64,000 bases of DNA from assembly GCA_963853835.1 (NCBI GenBank), contig OY970825.1, positions 27,280,835 to 27,344,834 of the forward strand, given 5' to 3'. Made by a program: the position numbers and the translations under genes. The notes under the pieces are model-generated. The model saw nothing but the letters and a program-made list of their open reading frames with translations. It had not been told where the DNA came from and did no database searches. Origin of the DNA: Calendula officinalis. Lineage: Eukaryota; Streptophyta; Magnoliopsida; Asterales; Asteraceae. Shown one piece after another: positions 48,101 through 58,839 of the stretch. Every line of letters begins with the position of its first letter. Position 1 is the first letter of the stretch.

Positions 48101-49328
48101 TTTTCGTTAAAAAAAATAGTAAATACTGTACGTCATTGATTTCATGTTTCGAGTCGGGTGCGTTTGAAGATGAGCAATTCTAAAACCAATTTGAGTTTCG
48201 GTTTTTTCACGTCAATTATTCATATATTGACTATTTATCTGTTTGCGTTAAAATACTAAACACTCCTAACTACTTGCAGGTGATAATTCAAAAACTTGGA
48301 GCATCAGACGCAACAAAATATGCATTCATGCAATACGCAGACCAAATAATGAATCTTTTTCTTCGCGTTTTCGCATCCCGTAGTGCAACCGTTCACGAAG
48401 AAGCCATGCTGGCAATCGGAGCTCTCGCATACGTAACGGGCCCCGATTTTGCAAAATACATGCCCGAATTCTACAAATATCTCGAAACGGGCCTCCAAAA
48501 TTTTGAAGAATATCAAGTATGTGCAGTGACAGTAGGTTTAGTAGGTGACGTGTGTCGGGCCATTGAAGAAAAAATATTACCTTGGTGTGACGGGATCATG
48601 ACACAATTATTGAAAGATTTATCGAGTAATCAGTTACATCGGTCAGTTAAACCGCCGATTTTTTCGTGTTTTGGTGACATTTCACTTGCGATTGGTGAGA
48701 GTTTTGAGAAGTATTTGATGTATGCTATGCCTATGCTTCAAAGTGCTGCTGAGCTGTCATCACATACTTCTGGTGCTGATGATGAAATGATTGAGTATAC
48801 TAATCTTTTGAGAAACGGGATTTTGGAAGCTTATTCTGGGATTTTTCAAGGGTTTAAAAATTCTCCCAAAACTCAGCTGCTGATTCCGTATGCTCCACAT
48901 ATTCTTCAGTTTTTGGATCTGATTTACATGGAGAAAGATATGTGAGTCCTTATTTTGTTACTGTCATATAAACGGGCCGGGTCAAAACGGGGCATTTTTA
49001 ACATTACGGGTCGAAATGTACACCTTTTTTTAATTTTTTTTTGGGAAAATACCAAAATGACCAAAACTACAACCCAAATTGCAACATTTGATATCTGTTT
49101 ATTTACTTAATTATAAATTAATATTTCAGGGATGAACTGGTGATGAAAAGTGCAATCGGTGTTCTCGGGGATTTAGCAGATACACTCGGGAGCAACGCCG
49201 GATCCTTAATTCAACAATCTTTATCAAGCCAAGATTTTCTAAAAGAATGTTTAGCTTCAGATGATCATTTGATTAAAGAATCTGCTGAGTGGGCCCAATC
49301 AGCAATCAATCGGGCCATTTCTGGTTAA
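45160..49328 (+). CDS. KPNB1: Importin subunit beta-1 (karyopherin beta)
   Basis: Coding exons: 45880-47646, 48280-48941, 49130-49328, with phases matching, giving 875 residues, the usual plant length. A 5'-UTR intron is likely at 45207-45863 (CAG|GTAATT ... GAAACAG). The N-terminal importin-beta domain (about residues 22-100, KPVNGRKLAGLILKNALDAK) binds Ran-GTP. HEAT repeats fill the rest, e.g. DVQLAATRALYNAL, WRQREGATYAFGSILEGP and DTTAWTLGRIFEF. An acidic loop (QEEDQEQDEGAWNLA, about residues 336-350) corresponds to the loop of HEAT 8 that grips importin alpha and Ran. The protein carries cargo with importin alpha through nuclear pores and releases it on Ran-GTP. The first intron carries nested MITEs. 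The start ATG begins MALEVTQILLNAQS, as in known plant orthologues. The feature start includes the leader exon by inference. Confidence 0.96.
47690..48130. mobile_element. MULE-type MITE relic with another MITE nested in it, in importin intron
   Basis: Bases 47727-47845 match the left end of the element at 54461 (AAATCTCAA...TTTGATCAATGA, TAATGGTCAAAATTAATCACATAT, TACATGAAG, TATTTTGGTC). Its expected interior (TTTTTCGTTAAAAAA) reappears only after about 48100. Between them lies a separate palindromic unit (about 47870-48080) whose arms read GTTTTGATAATG and GAATATTCTGGTTTG on the left and the reverse complements on the right. The outer element lacks its own right end. Confidence 0.6.
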
Positions 49329-51127
49329 CCCCGACCCGATTGTTACTGGTATTTTATTTTATTTAGAGTCCCTGCATGCATCATATACGGGTCGAGTCGG
49401 GTCGCGGTCCAGGTTCGGGGATTGCAGTCAATGAGTCATCATCATCATAACTGTTTTCTGACACTACTCAAGTTACAACTTTTTAAAAGCTGTTCCATTG
49501 GGGTTTGGTCTGCTCTTCTGTCATCAGGGGCGAATCGGTCATTTTACTGTTTCAGGTTTTCTGGACAGTGAGGGAGATGTAACAGCTAATTTAGTCCGTG
49601 TAACATCCACATTTGCTTTGGTTGTCGGGGCATACAAGTTCAAAAAAAGTTGGTCAGACGGTCAACCAGTCAAACCGTCAACTTCTTAAACTTTACATTC
49701 ATTTGGGTCAGTTTTGAGTCTTTGCGTTGTTCGAGTCTTTCATTGTTCAACAATACACTTGAATTTGTAGTCACATATTAGGTATCCCGTTTGCATCATA
49801 CATTTTTATTTTATTTTATTTTATTTTTTATCTTAACTTGCATTAGTTGTTATCGTGTCTCACTTTTTTTAGTAAACAAGCAAAAAAAGAAAATTGTGTT
49901 TTTCCTCGTCATACATGTTTGAAATCCTATTTTGGTCTAAAAATGTTGTGAAGCAAGCATTTAGGGTTTTTAAGATGGTTTTGAAATGTGTGAAATCCTA
50001 TTTTTGATTTGGTATTTTTTGAAAATGGTATTTTATAAAGAAAAATGTCACAACTTGTGATGAAAATAGGGTTTTGAAGTTTGGTTGTTGCTTGGTAGGG
50101 GAGAGAGCATTACTTTTTGTAATTTTGTCTCAGGTATATTCTTTTGTGCTGTTTTACAGACCCAATATGGATTTGTGCGAATGCCAAAGTTTTGTGTAAT
50201 GATTATTTATTTTTGTTTTGTTTAAAATTTTGTCTTGAGCATTTAAGTTGTTTTTGTTGATGTTTTTTTTCGCATAATACAAACTGGACTAAGAATCGAT
50301 AACCGCATCAAATTTTAACTATTCGGTTCAAAACAGGAAAGGGTTGGAAAACCCTGATTCTCTTTTCGGACCAAGAGATTCTCACCTCGGTCCTCGGTCT
50401 AGCCAAAACTATTTTTTTGGTTTGGTTTGGTTTAAGTAGTTCGGTTATTGGATGCAGATACGTATTTATAATTGTATGCTTGTATCAAAGCATTGAGTGT
50501 GCTAGTGGAACTTAAAATTTTTCATATTGTTTCCTATAAAGCGTTATAAGGAATTAAGGAGTGCGTTAAAGTTACGCTTTTAATTTTCAAAACTGAAAAT
50601 CAAACTGGTTAACATATTTTCGGTTTTGGTTAGTTTGAGTTGGTTTTTTCAGCCCATATGATCACCCTTATATTGAAACCGAAAATCAGTAAACTGAAAA
50701 CCGAATTGATCACATGTTTTCGTTTCGGATTGGTTTCGAGCGGTTTTGGGGTTTAGGAGGGATGGTCAAAATTACGGTTAGTTGCCTTGTTACTCAGTCC
50801 ATATTGGTTTTAACCTCTATAATGATGACACGTTGCACATTTATCATACTTCTTAAAAAAAAGTGACCCGCAAACCTTGAAGAGAAGACGAATTGAGTGT
50901 TATGTTGAATTAATAGCAACCCATCAGTTCAACGCTTTTGCATGTTTGAAATCACGTGTAGGATATTATCGTGTGTACCGTCTAGTAGGTTTTTTGCATA
51001 AAATTTTGACGTATTTTTTATTTTATTTTTTCACTGCATTTTTTCAGCACCTCTAAGTTATCTAAAAATGGTTTATGTCCGTTTTAGTCATATTTTATAG
51101 GTTTAAAATTGGCAACGTTTTATTATG
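49329..51127. other. Importin 3' UTR and non-coding spacer
   Basis: The 3' UTR probably reaches about 49850. A 63-codon frame at 49498-49689 lies in it and has no family resemblance. Bases 50280-50760 contain CGGTTC/GAACCG-type repeat remnants similar to those at 26433. No further gene is seen. Confidence 0.45.
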
Positions 51128-51129
51128 TA

Positions 51130-51391
51130 CTCCCTCCTCCCACAAAGAAGTTTACATTTCTTTCGGGCACAAGATTTTAGGTTATAGTTAATGCTGGGAC
51201 CACTAGTAATACTTTTAATTAAAATATAATGTCGGATTGGAGAGAGAAAGATAGTTAGTGGATATTAATGGTGGGGTTCTTAGTAATAATAATATTTTAT
51301 TATGTGGGTCCATCAAATGTGAGAAATGTAAACTTTTTTTTGGGACAAAATATTAGTGAGAAATGTAAACTTTTTTGTGGGACGGAGGGAG
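51130..51391. mobile_element. Stowaway-type MITE (262 bp)
   Basis: It begins CTCCCTCCTCCCACAAAG and ends TTTGTGGGACGGAGGGAG, inverted ends of Stowaway/Tc1-Mariner type, flanked by TA at 51128-51129 and 51392-51393. GTAAACTT blocks repeat beneath each end. It has no coding content. Confidence 0.9.
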
Positions 51392-51393
51392 TA

Positions 51394-52224
51394 TAAAACT
51401 AGCGTAGTCTTACCCGCACGATGCTGCGGGGATTCTCATACGACGTCTAAAAGATTGTTTAAATCATTAAATGTTTCAGTTGTACAACGTCTAGTTATAT
51501 CATGTGTTATCTACCTGATTATATACAATTATGTTTTTATTATTAGTTATTATGTAGATTCGTATCATTTAATTTTTACTTTGTATAAAAATATGTGCTA
51601 CATATGTCAACCTAAAACTACTAATAATAATATTAATAATAAGAATAAATTTATTATTAACAATTATCGTATACAAAAAATTACATTTAATAATAATAGT
51701 TAATGAAGAACAATATTTTGGTTGTATAGGAAATTGTTAGATATATACAAATATAAAACAATTGAGGGTAAATAATCATTTTTGAAAAAAATTGTAGAGG
51801 TTGAATATTAAAGTTAATTTGTTACTTAAGAAAAGATAAAGTTTAAGGAAATAAATTGTAATATTAGGAAAGTAAATTATTAGGTATATAGAAATATATA
51901 AATTTTAAAGGTAAACCATAATTTTTGAAAAAGATGTAGATTTTGAATATTAAAGTTCAGGGTAGTAATTGTTATTTAAGAAAAGTTAAAGGTCAAGGGA
52001 CTAAACCGTAATTATCATGAAAGTTGATTAAAAAATGACGAAAGAGAGCAAGAATCGAACAACAGACCAACATGTCATTCGTGGCAAATTGTCATTCAAA
52101 ATCGTGATTCACCTGCAACTTATATATAGTGAGGCGAAAATGATGTCCTGTAAAAACTCATTCGTGGAGTAACTGTTCATCCGTTGTCTTTTGTTATATA
52201 TATAATGGTAACTATTAAGAAAAT
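51394..52224. other. Non-coding, no gene seen
   Basis: AT-rich. Two related stretches (about 51740-51830 and 51890-52010, with TATACAAATATA, GAGGGTAAA, TTTTTGAAAAA, TTGAATATTAAAGTT) look like an old local duplication. Confidence 0.45.
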
Positions 52225-52300
52225 TGCTTAGTGGTAGGTACCCTGATCTTCTCATAGAAGTTTCGGATTCAAACCCAATAGGTATAAATCTCGGGATGAT
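52225..52300 (+). mobile_element. tRNA-like (SINE) fragment
   Basis: GCTTAGTGGTAGGTACC fits an A box, and GGATTCAAACCC 30 bases later fits a B box. The rest does not fold as a tRNA, so a SINE head is more likely than a tRNA gene. Confidence 0.4.
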
Positions 52301-54128
52301 CAGAAAATGTGTTCAGTAACATCCTTGTCAATAACATTTTTTCACTTCTTTTATCACCTTGACAAATTACAAAATATGTTGCAGAATGTACAAATTTCTA
52401 ATTCACTTACTTTTCTTTCTATACTTATACTTCGGTTAACCTACAAAGACATAAGATCAAGCAAAGTGACAGATATAAATAAGGGGTTGCAAACAATATC
52501 ACTTTGGCGATTTCAACCAATGAGCACTTGGCATGAACCTTAAGTTTTTATGCCTAATCTTGATAAGCCAAATTCCAATTGTCAAAATGGAGAAATAAAC
52601 AAGTGTAAGATCTTGATATAATCCATCATCCATATTCCATTATCCCATTTATGAATTTTGTTTAGTAGTCAACTTTCCGTATGCTTTTTTCTAGTTCAAA
52701 ATCAACAATCTTAGAAATCACTATCACCCTTTTACAAGTAAAAAGTTATATATGAGTCAATAATTCCACCTTTATCATGCCTAAAATCTTACAATAAGTG
52801 CTTCGTTTACCAATCTATTTGTGACCAAACTTATCTTTGATTTTTAAGGAACCAGCTCCGAACCGATGACGTCTTATATCGGATTGAGAATCACAATTTT
52901 TCATTTTTTTCGGACCTTTTTGGTTTTGAACCGGGCTGAACCGGCCTGAGAAGCAATTTTGCATGAAAAATAAAGCTGGAAACTGGACATGTATAGTTCT
53001 GTTCGGTCTGTTTCAATTCGACCAATCCAACCGCTTCTAAATCCAATGTGCACATATCTATGTATGACAAGTGTCTTTTAACATTTCCTCTCTTCATATT
53101 TCCTCACTTTTGTATCTAATATGCGCTTTAATCTCGTTTCTAGGTCTACTTTGCATATTTGGCTAGACATATGTAACATTTTTTAAATAAATAATAACAC
53201 CCGTTCATAAATATAGATATACAAAAACAAAAGTTTCACATTAAACGATAGATACGTAACATAAGAGACATTTTGATGTTGCAATGATTTTGTCACTATA
53301 CCCTTTTTCCATAACAAAACATGAATTATACTTTTGATTTAAAATTCAACCTAGGTCAAAACCTACATTTAAACACTTATATTCATTCATTTCGATCTGC
53401 TTTTTGAACATCCAAACCATATTTGGCCATTTTAATATTCTATACTATTACATGTCTATTTTGTTTGAAGAATATTGAATTTCAACTTAGGAATAAAATC
53501 TACTGTCAACTATATTAGATATATTTTAAAGTTATGATAATTAAGTTTACTTAATTTTTTATTAATTTTATTAGTTTATTAAGATAAATATTAGGTTCTG
53601 TATATTGTATATATATTTTTAGTACATGGTTACTGGTCAATTCTTTTAAATCTGTAATTTTAAATCATAATAGAAGCAGATATCGTCAATATTTTATATT
53701 AAATATTAAACTTATAGGTAAAACGAAGTTTTTTCTTCTTCAAAGGTAGTATAGATATGCAGTGATAACTTTAACCAACATTTGGTCTCCTATTTGGGAG
53801 ATTATAAATTAAATATTTTAATTAATAGGAATATTTAAGTAAAATTAGGGTTTAATCTTCAAAATGTTGCAAGTAAAGTGCTTCTGTTGTGCTGTCACCC
53901 TTTTGCTAGTGCTATTGCTTCCACTACTTTGCTCTGTATTTTCCATCAATTACCAAAACTATACATTTTCTTAATATTAAAAATAACAACTCAACTTGAT
54001 AATTATATTATTGAATTTTAATGATAATAAAAACTTCTTATTAGAACTTTCTTAACATTTTAACTGGAGTGCTTGATTGAAAAAACAATAATAAATTAGT
54101 TTTATAAATTTGCTGCATGCATAAGAAG
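52301..54128. other. Non-coding, with CGGTTC-rich repeat remnant
   Basis: AT-rich DNA. Bases 52840-53070 hold GAACCGGGCTGAACCGG-like blocks resembling the remnants at 26433 and 50280. No gene is seen. Confidence 0.4.
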
Positions 54129-54130
54129 TA

Positions 54131-54443
54131 CTTCCTCCGTATCAAAATAAGTGACACACTTTCCATTTTGAGGTGTATCAAAATAAGTGACATACTTTGA
54201 AAACTTTCCATATTTGGTAAAAATAGTGGGACCCATACCCACTAACTATCCACTTTAATAAAGTGAAATTACCCTTATACCCTTACTTTTACTTTTAAAA
54301 CTCATTAATATCACTTTATTCAAGAAAAGTGAGACTCATTCTCCACTAACTATGTACTTTAATCTATTTTAACCTCTACTTTAATCTTTTGCCTCAAAAA
54401 ATGTGTAAGCCAATTTGTGTCACTTATTTTGATACGGAGGAAG
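54131..54443. mobile_element. Stowaway-type MITE (313 bp)
   Basis: The ends are CTTCCTCCGTATCAAAATAA and its reverse complement, flanked by TA at 54129-54130 and 54444-54445. The TCAAAATAAGTGACA segment is repeated directly inside the left end (about 54145 and 54178). Confidence 0.92.
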
Positions 54444-54460
54444 TATATATTATCATAATA

Positions 54461-55097
54461 GAGAAACGCTCAAAGAGGTCCATAACTTTTACGAAGTCCT
54501 GAGGAACAAATCTCAACCATTGATCAATAAGATCTAATGGTCAAGATTAATCACATATTTTATACATGAAGGGTGTTTTGGTCGTTTGGCACTTAAAAAA
54601 ATTTCGATTTTTTTATTTGTTTTAAATTTTTTATTTTTTTTATTATATTTTTCGCTAAAAAATAATACTTATTTGATAATTACGTATATTACTTAATCAC
54701 ATTTGATTTTAGTGTAAAATCACATGTGATTGTATATTGAATCATATTTGATGTTTTAGTTCAATTATATGTGATTCAATACACAATCACATGTGATTCA
54801 TTATGCAATCACATGTCATTCAGTATGCAATCACATGTGATTTAATATGCAATCACATTATGTGTTATTAATGAAAAAATATTAATTTTAAAAAAAAAAT
54901 AAAAAAAAAATTTTAAAAATAATAATTCAAAAAAAAAAATAAAAAAAATAAAAAATATTTTAGTTTTTTAAAGTGACCAAAATACCCTCCATGTATAAAA
55001 TTTGTGATTAATCTTGACCATTAGATCTTATTGATCAATGGTTGAGATTTGTTTCTCGGCACTTCGTAAAAATGATGGATCTCCTTGAACGCAACTC
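54461..55097. mobile_element. MULE-type MITE (637 bp) with about 150-bp inverted ends
   Basis: The left end starts GAGAAACGCTCAAAGAGGTCC. The reverse complement of the right end starts GAGTTGCGTTCAAGGAGATC. Both continue with AAATCTCAACCATTGATCAA and TAAGATCTAATGGTCAAGAT, and then TTTTGGTC. The flanks TATCATAATA (54451-54460 and 55098-55107) match perfectly over ten bases. The middle has a run of CACATGTGATT-type palindromes (about 54690-54860). It is non-coding, and the 55021-55203 frame is chance. Confidence 0.88.
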
Positions 55098-55107
55098 TAT
55101 CATAATA

Positions 55108-55990
55108 ATGAAAAAAATAAATAAAGAAAAAAAAAAGAAAGACTAGGTTTTTTGTGGCATACAGAACAGTTTGTATGATGCAATACCAAACAGTAAGCAA
55201 CACTCACACAAAGAAACAACTTCTCCTCACCACCAAAACACAAAATAAAAAAAGCCCAAAAGTATAAAAATTGATGGATACCTAAGATGACGTGGGAGTC
55301 TAAACAAATAGAACGTGATTTTTATACTATATAAAAAATCATTTACACATTATAATTTATATTTTAGTTTAATTATGCAGTCTGTTTTAAAATCTATACA
55401 ATATAACAAGGGAAGTAATTTTATAGTATAGGCAGTTCTATAATAATTATCAAACGTATAAAAAAGGTCATCCCATAGTAGGCATTTCTATTTCTAGTAC
55501 GTTCCCAAATAGCAAGATATAAAATATCAAAGAATTTAAAACTATTTAAAAAACGTCATGTAAATTGTGCAATGATTGCTTGTACATTATGCATGATAAG
55601 TTCTACACATATTAATAAAATTAATTTTAAGTATTTGTCGTGAGTTTGTTCATCACTACTACGAGAATTTGGTCATATGTTTAATATGAAGAGATATAAT
55701 TAATGACACTGATGTGATAAGTAATCCAACCACGAATAGTCTAAAAGCATGTTTTGACTTAGAAAAAGCAGCATATGAGAGCCATGCAAAGGGATATATA
55801 GTAGCTACTCCAAAGTGTCCACATGCATTATGTATAGTGTATATATTACATTTGATGTAACATAAATTAATGAAGTTGACTTCACAATTGTGGCCTCATT
55901 ATATTGGTATTGCTACATGCACTCATTATACTTGTATAGCTATTGGGTTGGTATCATCTCATGAAAGCCACTATCTCATCCTCATTGAGT
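55108..55990. other. Upstream region of the PSY gene
   Basis: AT-rich, no gene. The last few hundred bases are probably the PSY promoter. Confidence 0.45.
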
Positions 55991-55999
55991 TACTTACAA

Positions 56000-56007
56000 T
56001 ATATAAG
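56000..56007 (+). promoter_or_regulatory. TATA box of the PSY gene
   Basis: TATATAAG lies 50-58 bases before the start codon. It predicts transcription from about 56030 and a short pyrimidine-rich leader. Confidence 0.6.
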
Positions 56008-56057
56008 CAACTCCACATTTCCTCTTTTGTTTCCATCTTAATATTACCAATTAAATC

Positions 56058-56781
56058 ATGGCTTTTTCTACCAAAATCACTCTTATCATTTCATTTCTAT
56101 TGATCATTTACATATTTTCAGGTAAATTTTCAATCTAATTTTGTTTAAGATTATATATCGGTTATTATTTTTAGCTATAACCTTGGTGTGTGTTTTTGTG
56201 TTCTTCAGTGAGTGGCAGCAGTACCGGTGGTGTAGACCCTGTTTACTCTCTCCATAAGGTTATCATCTTCACTAGTTATAGCATATAAGTTTTGTGTAAG
56301 CATTGTTTATAAACCTAGTGATATTACTTTACACATAACTTCGATATGCATTATCATAAAAAATATTTTTATTAATATATACATTTTTTTAATTTTTATA
56401 CGTACTACAAAATATTTATAATTATATTATATTTATATGACACCGGTTTTAAACACTATGGTTAAAATTAAGAAAGGCGGGCGTACAAAAACTAGAAGTT
56501 TTATGTTTAGCGTTTAGATATATAAATGTAATACGCTAACGATATAGATATACATGTATCTCTTCGTGTACTTGTCCCAAAATGCTTATAAATAACGAAA
56601 ATACTAAAGTTACTATGTTAAGTTAAACTTAATTAGATCTCAAATCCAGCGTATTTTCTTCATGTAGGATGGTTTCAGGATCCACACAAGGAAGCTTTCA
56701 GTGCTTAATGCGGTGTTAGATTATGACGATGCAGGAGCCAACCCGAGGCATGACCCAAGGAGGGGGAGGGGCCACCCGTGA
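56058..56781 (+). CDS. PSY-type tyrosine-sulfated peptide hormone precursor
   Basis: Three tiny exons: 56058-56121, 56209-56258, 56668-56781, with GT-AG borders and matching phases, giving 75 residues. The N-terminus (MAFSTKITLIISFLLIIYIF) is a clear signal peptide. A short variable middle follows. Near the C-terminus lies DYDDAGANPRHDP (about residues 56-68), which fits the PSY motif DYxxxxANxxHDP: a DY sulfation site, then AN and HDP. A basic tail, RRGRGHP, ends the protein. PSY peptides are sulfated on the tyrosine, trimmed, secreted and sensed by leucine-rich-repeat receptor kinases to balance growth and stress. The open frame at 55870-56103 covers exon 1 only in a different frame and should be ignored. 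The basic tail differs from the Pro/Ser-rich end of Arabidopsis PSY1. Confidence 0.88.
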
Positions 56782-58260
56782 CCGAGTTTTTAAGCTCAAG
56801 GGTGTCACACAAAGAGTTTTGGTTATATATCTATCGAAATTATGACGATATTATTATTATATAAATATTTCTTTATGTATTTCTTAAGTATTGATATTTT
56901 AGATGCCTTTGTGGGCACAATAAGTTACTTGACTTAAAGAGTGTCATCTTTACATGATGGTTCTCAATGTACTATGGCTATAGCTATAAGAATAAATAAA
57001 AGTTTCATAAGTTAAACAACGACGGAATATCAAATTTCATAAGTTAAACAACGACGGAATATGGTAAATGGTGATGCATGGAAGATGATCACGTACGTAT
57101 ATGAACGTTTAATCTTACTGATTCCTAGATCGCGTTGGCTAAGTAACGAGTATACCACTTAGGAAGCAATTCAAGATGATTAAGAAGATGTTTGGATTCC
57201 TGTTTTGGAAACGATAATGTGATATAGTACTATCGACACTTGATGTCGTAATAAATAGTTTTTAGTGTTCGAAAAAACATATTTTGTTTCTAATTACCTT
57301 ATTATTTAATCACAGTGATACAATCATTTTAAGTTGAATGTAAGAATTTGAAACCCGAATATAGGTCGTACTTAAATGATGCTATAATATGGGGCTATAA
57401 TATTGCCAGCAAAAATCGCTTACTGCAACCAAGTGATATATATTTGGTGTTTATGTGTTTATTATGAGCTTGTTGTGGGTTAGATTGCCATAGAATGATA
57501 GTATCCTATAAAGGGTTGTCTTAGGACACTTGATGAAGCACTAACATGATTAATAAAGGAAAGTTTTGTCAATTGTGTATAAACAAGACAAAGAGATAAC
57601 TTGAGTGCTTCATAGATTACTCCTTAATCTTTGACTTTTTGTGGTGCATTTTTCTCTGCCATGGAATTCTTTCAGTGATATAATGGGCAGAAAAGATCGA
57701 GGGAAATGGAATTACAATATTGCCCTTTTGTTGTGCTCATGATAAAAGATTAAAAGGCGATAGTGAAGACCATGATATTGAAGTTTTTGACTATTGGCTC
57801 TAGTTTTGTTTACATCACAATAAAATATACCTAAATAAACTAACAACGTCTTCCATATCTTCATCAACATCATGTAATTTGTCGAGAAACTTATTTAGTC
57901 TTGTATAAAATGTAGTCGAAAAGAGGATAGAGAGCGTCGAAGAGCATTGACGATGTTGTTGTTATAGTTACTAGTATCAAACTATTGTAACGATTAATCT
58001 TTGACTAATATAAGCATCAATCTTCTTGATCTAATTGAACTTTATGATGTTGTTAGCTACAACTATATGCAAACATTAGTCCAATGGACTAAACTATTGA
58101 CGAAAGAGTACAACTTTGAAGAACAAACACTAAATGCGGAATGAGGGACACTAAATGCGGAATGAGGGAAGCCGAAGTTTGAGATCCTAGGACAAATTAG
58201 ATTTATGAATACATAAGAAAAACATGTTCTTGAATAACTTATCAGCTCCAACAGTATGAT
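56782..58260. other. PSY 3' UTR, then non-coding
   Basis: A polyadenylation-type AATAAATAAA lies near 56990. A 30-base segment, TATCAAATTTCATAAGTTAAACAACGACGG in part, is repeated in tandem at 57005-57060. No gene is seen in the rest. Confidence 0.45.
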
Positions 58261-58269
58261 GAACACTTA

Positions 58270-58485
58270 TGTTATGGGTTAAATACCTTATATGGTAAAC
58301 ATTTACCCAAAGGGATTGTAGCAAAAGGTTGATAACCGGCAACCCTAACGGGTCTCATTGAACTCAGCCTCAAAGGGTACTCCATGAGGGACATATTTTG
58401 ACTCACATAACGGTTAGGAATCATAGGGAGGTCGGGCTTGAACCCCCACGACCTGTTTATCATTAGCAACTGGAATAAATGCCAG
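58270..58485 (-). mobile_element. Possible SINE-like sequence
   Basis: On the minus strand GGGGGTTCAAGCCCGACC fits a pol III B box with tRNA-like surroundings, and GTTGCTAATGATAAACAGG could be a decayed A box. No A tail or target duplication was identified. Confidence 0.3.
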
Positions 58486-58839
58486 ATACATATTATTTAT
58501 ATTTATATGATAAGATATTTTAAAAAGCTGTATTTATTAGAAACTGATTTATTTTGTTTTTAGTTTTTATAAACTGTGATTATTGTTCTTTTGTTTCCAA
58601 AAAATTTGAAAAATCAAACATCAAATTTAGATTTATCGAATATTACAAACCCTAATTGGTCAAATTACAAAATAGAGAGAGTCACACTTATCAATCACCT
58701 AAATCCCCAATTGGATTGCCAGCTCCACTGAACTCTCTTTTTTGGGGTTTCAGTTTTAATCATATCGTCTCACTTTGAACTTGCTACATTCATACGAATG
58801 CCCTAAAATCTAACTCGATTTCACCTTTTCGATTGTTAA
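58486..58839. other. Promoter and 5' UTR of the KH gene
   Basis: It contains AAACCCTAATT (about 58650), a telo-box-like motif, and a CT-rich leader. The first in-frame ATG of the KH frame is at 58840, directly followed by a second. Confidence 0.45.

Noticed and set aside
49498..49689. 63-codon ORF after importin beta
   Set aside because: It lies in the probable 3' UTR and has no recognisable family or own promoter.
51356..51703. 115-codon ORF
   Set aside because: It starts inside the Stowaway MITE and runs into Asn/Ile-rich AT sequence.
55870..56103. 77-codon ORF at the PSY locus
   Set aside because: It is in a different frame from the signal-peptide exon and does not connect to the PSY motif.
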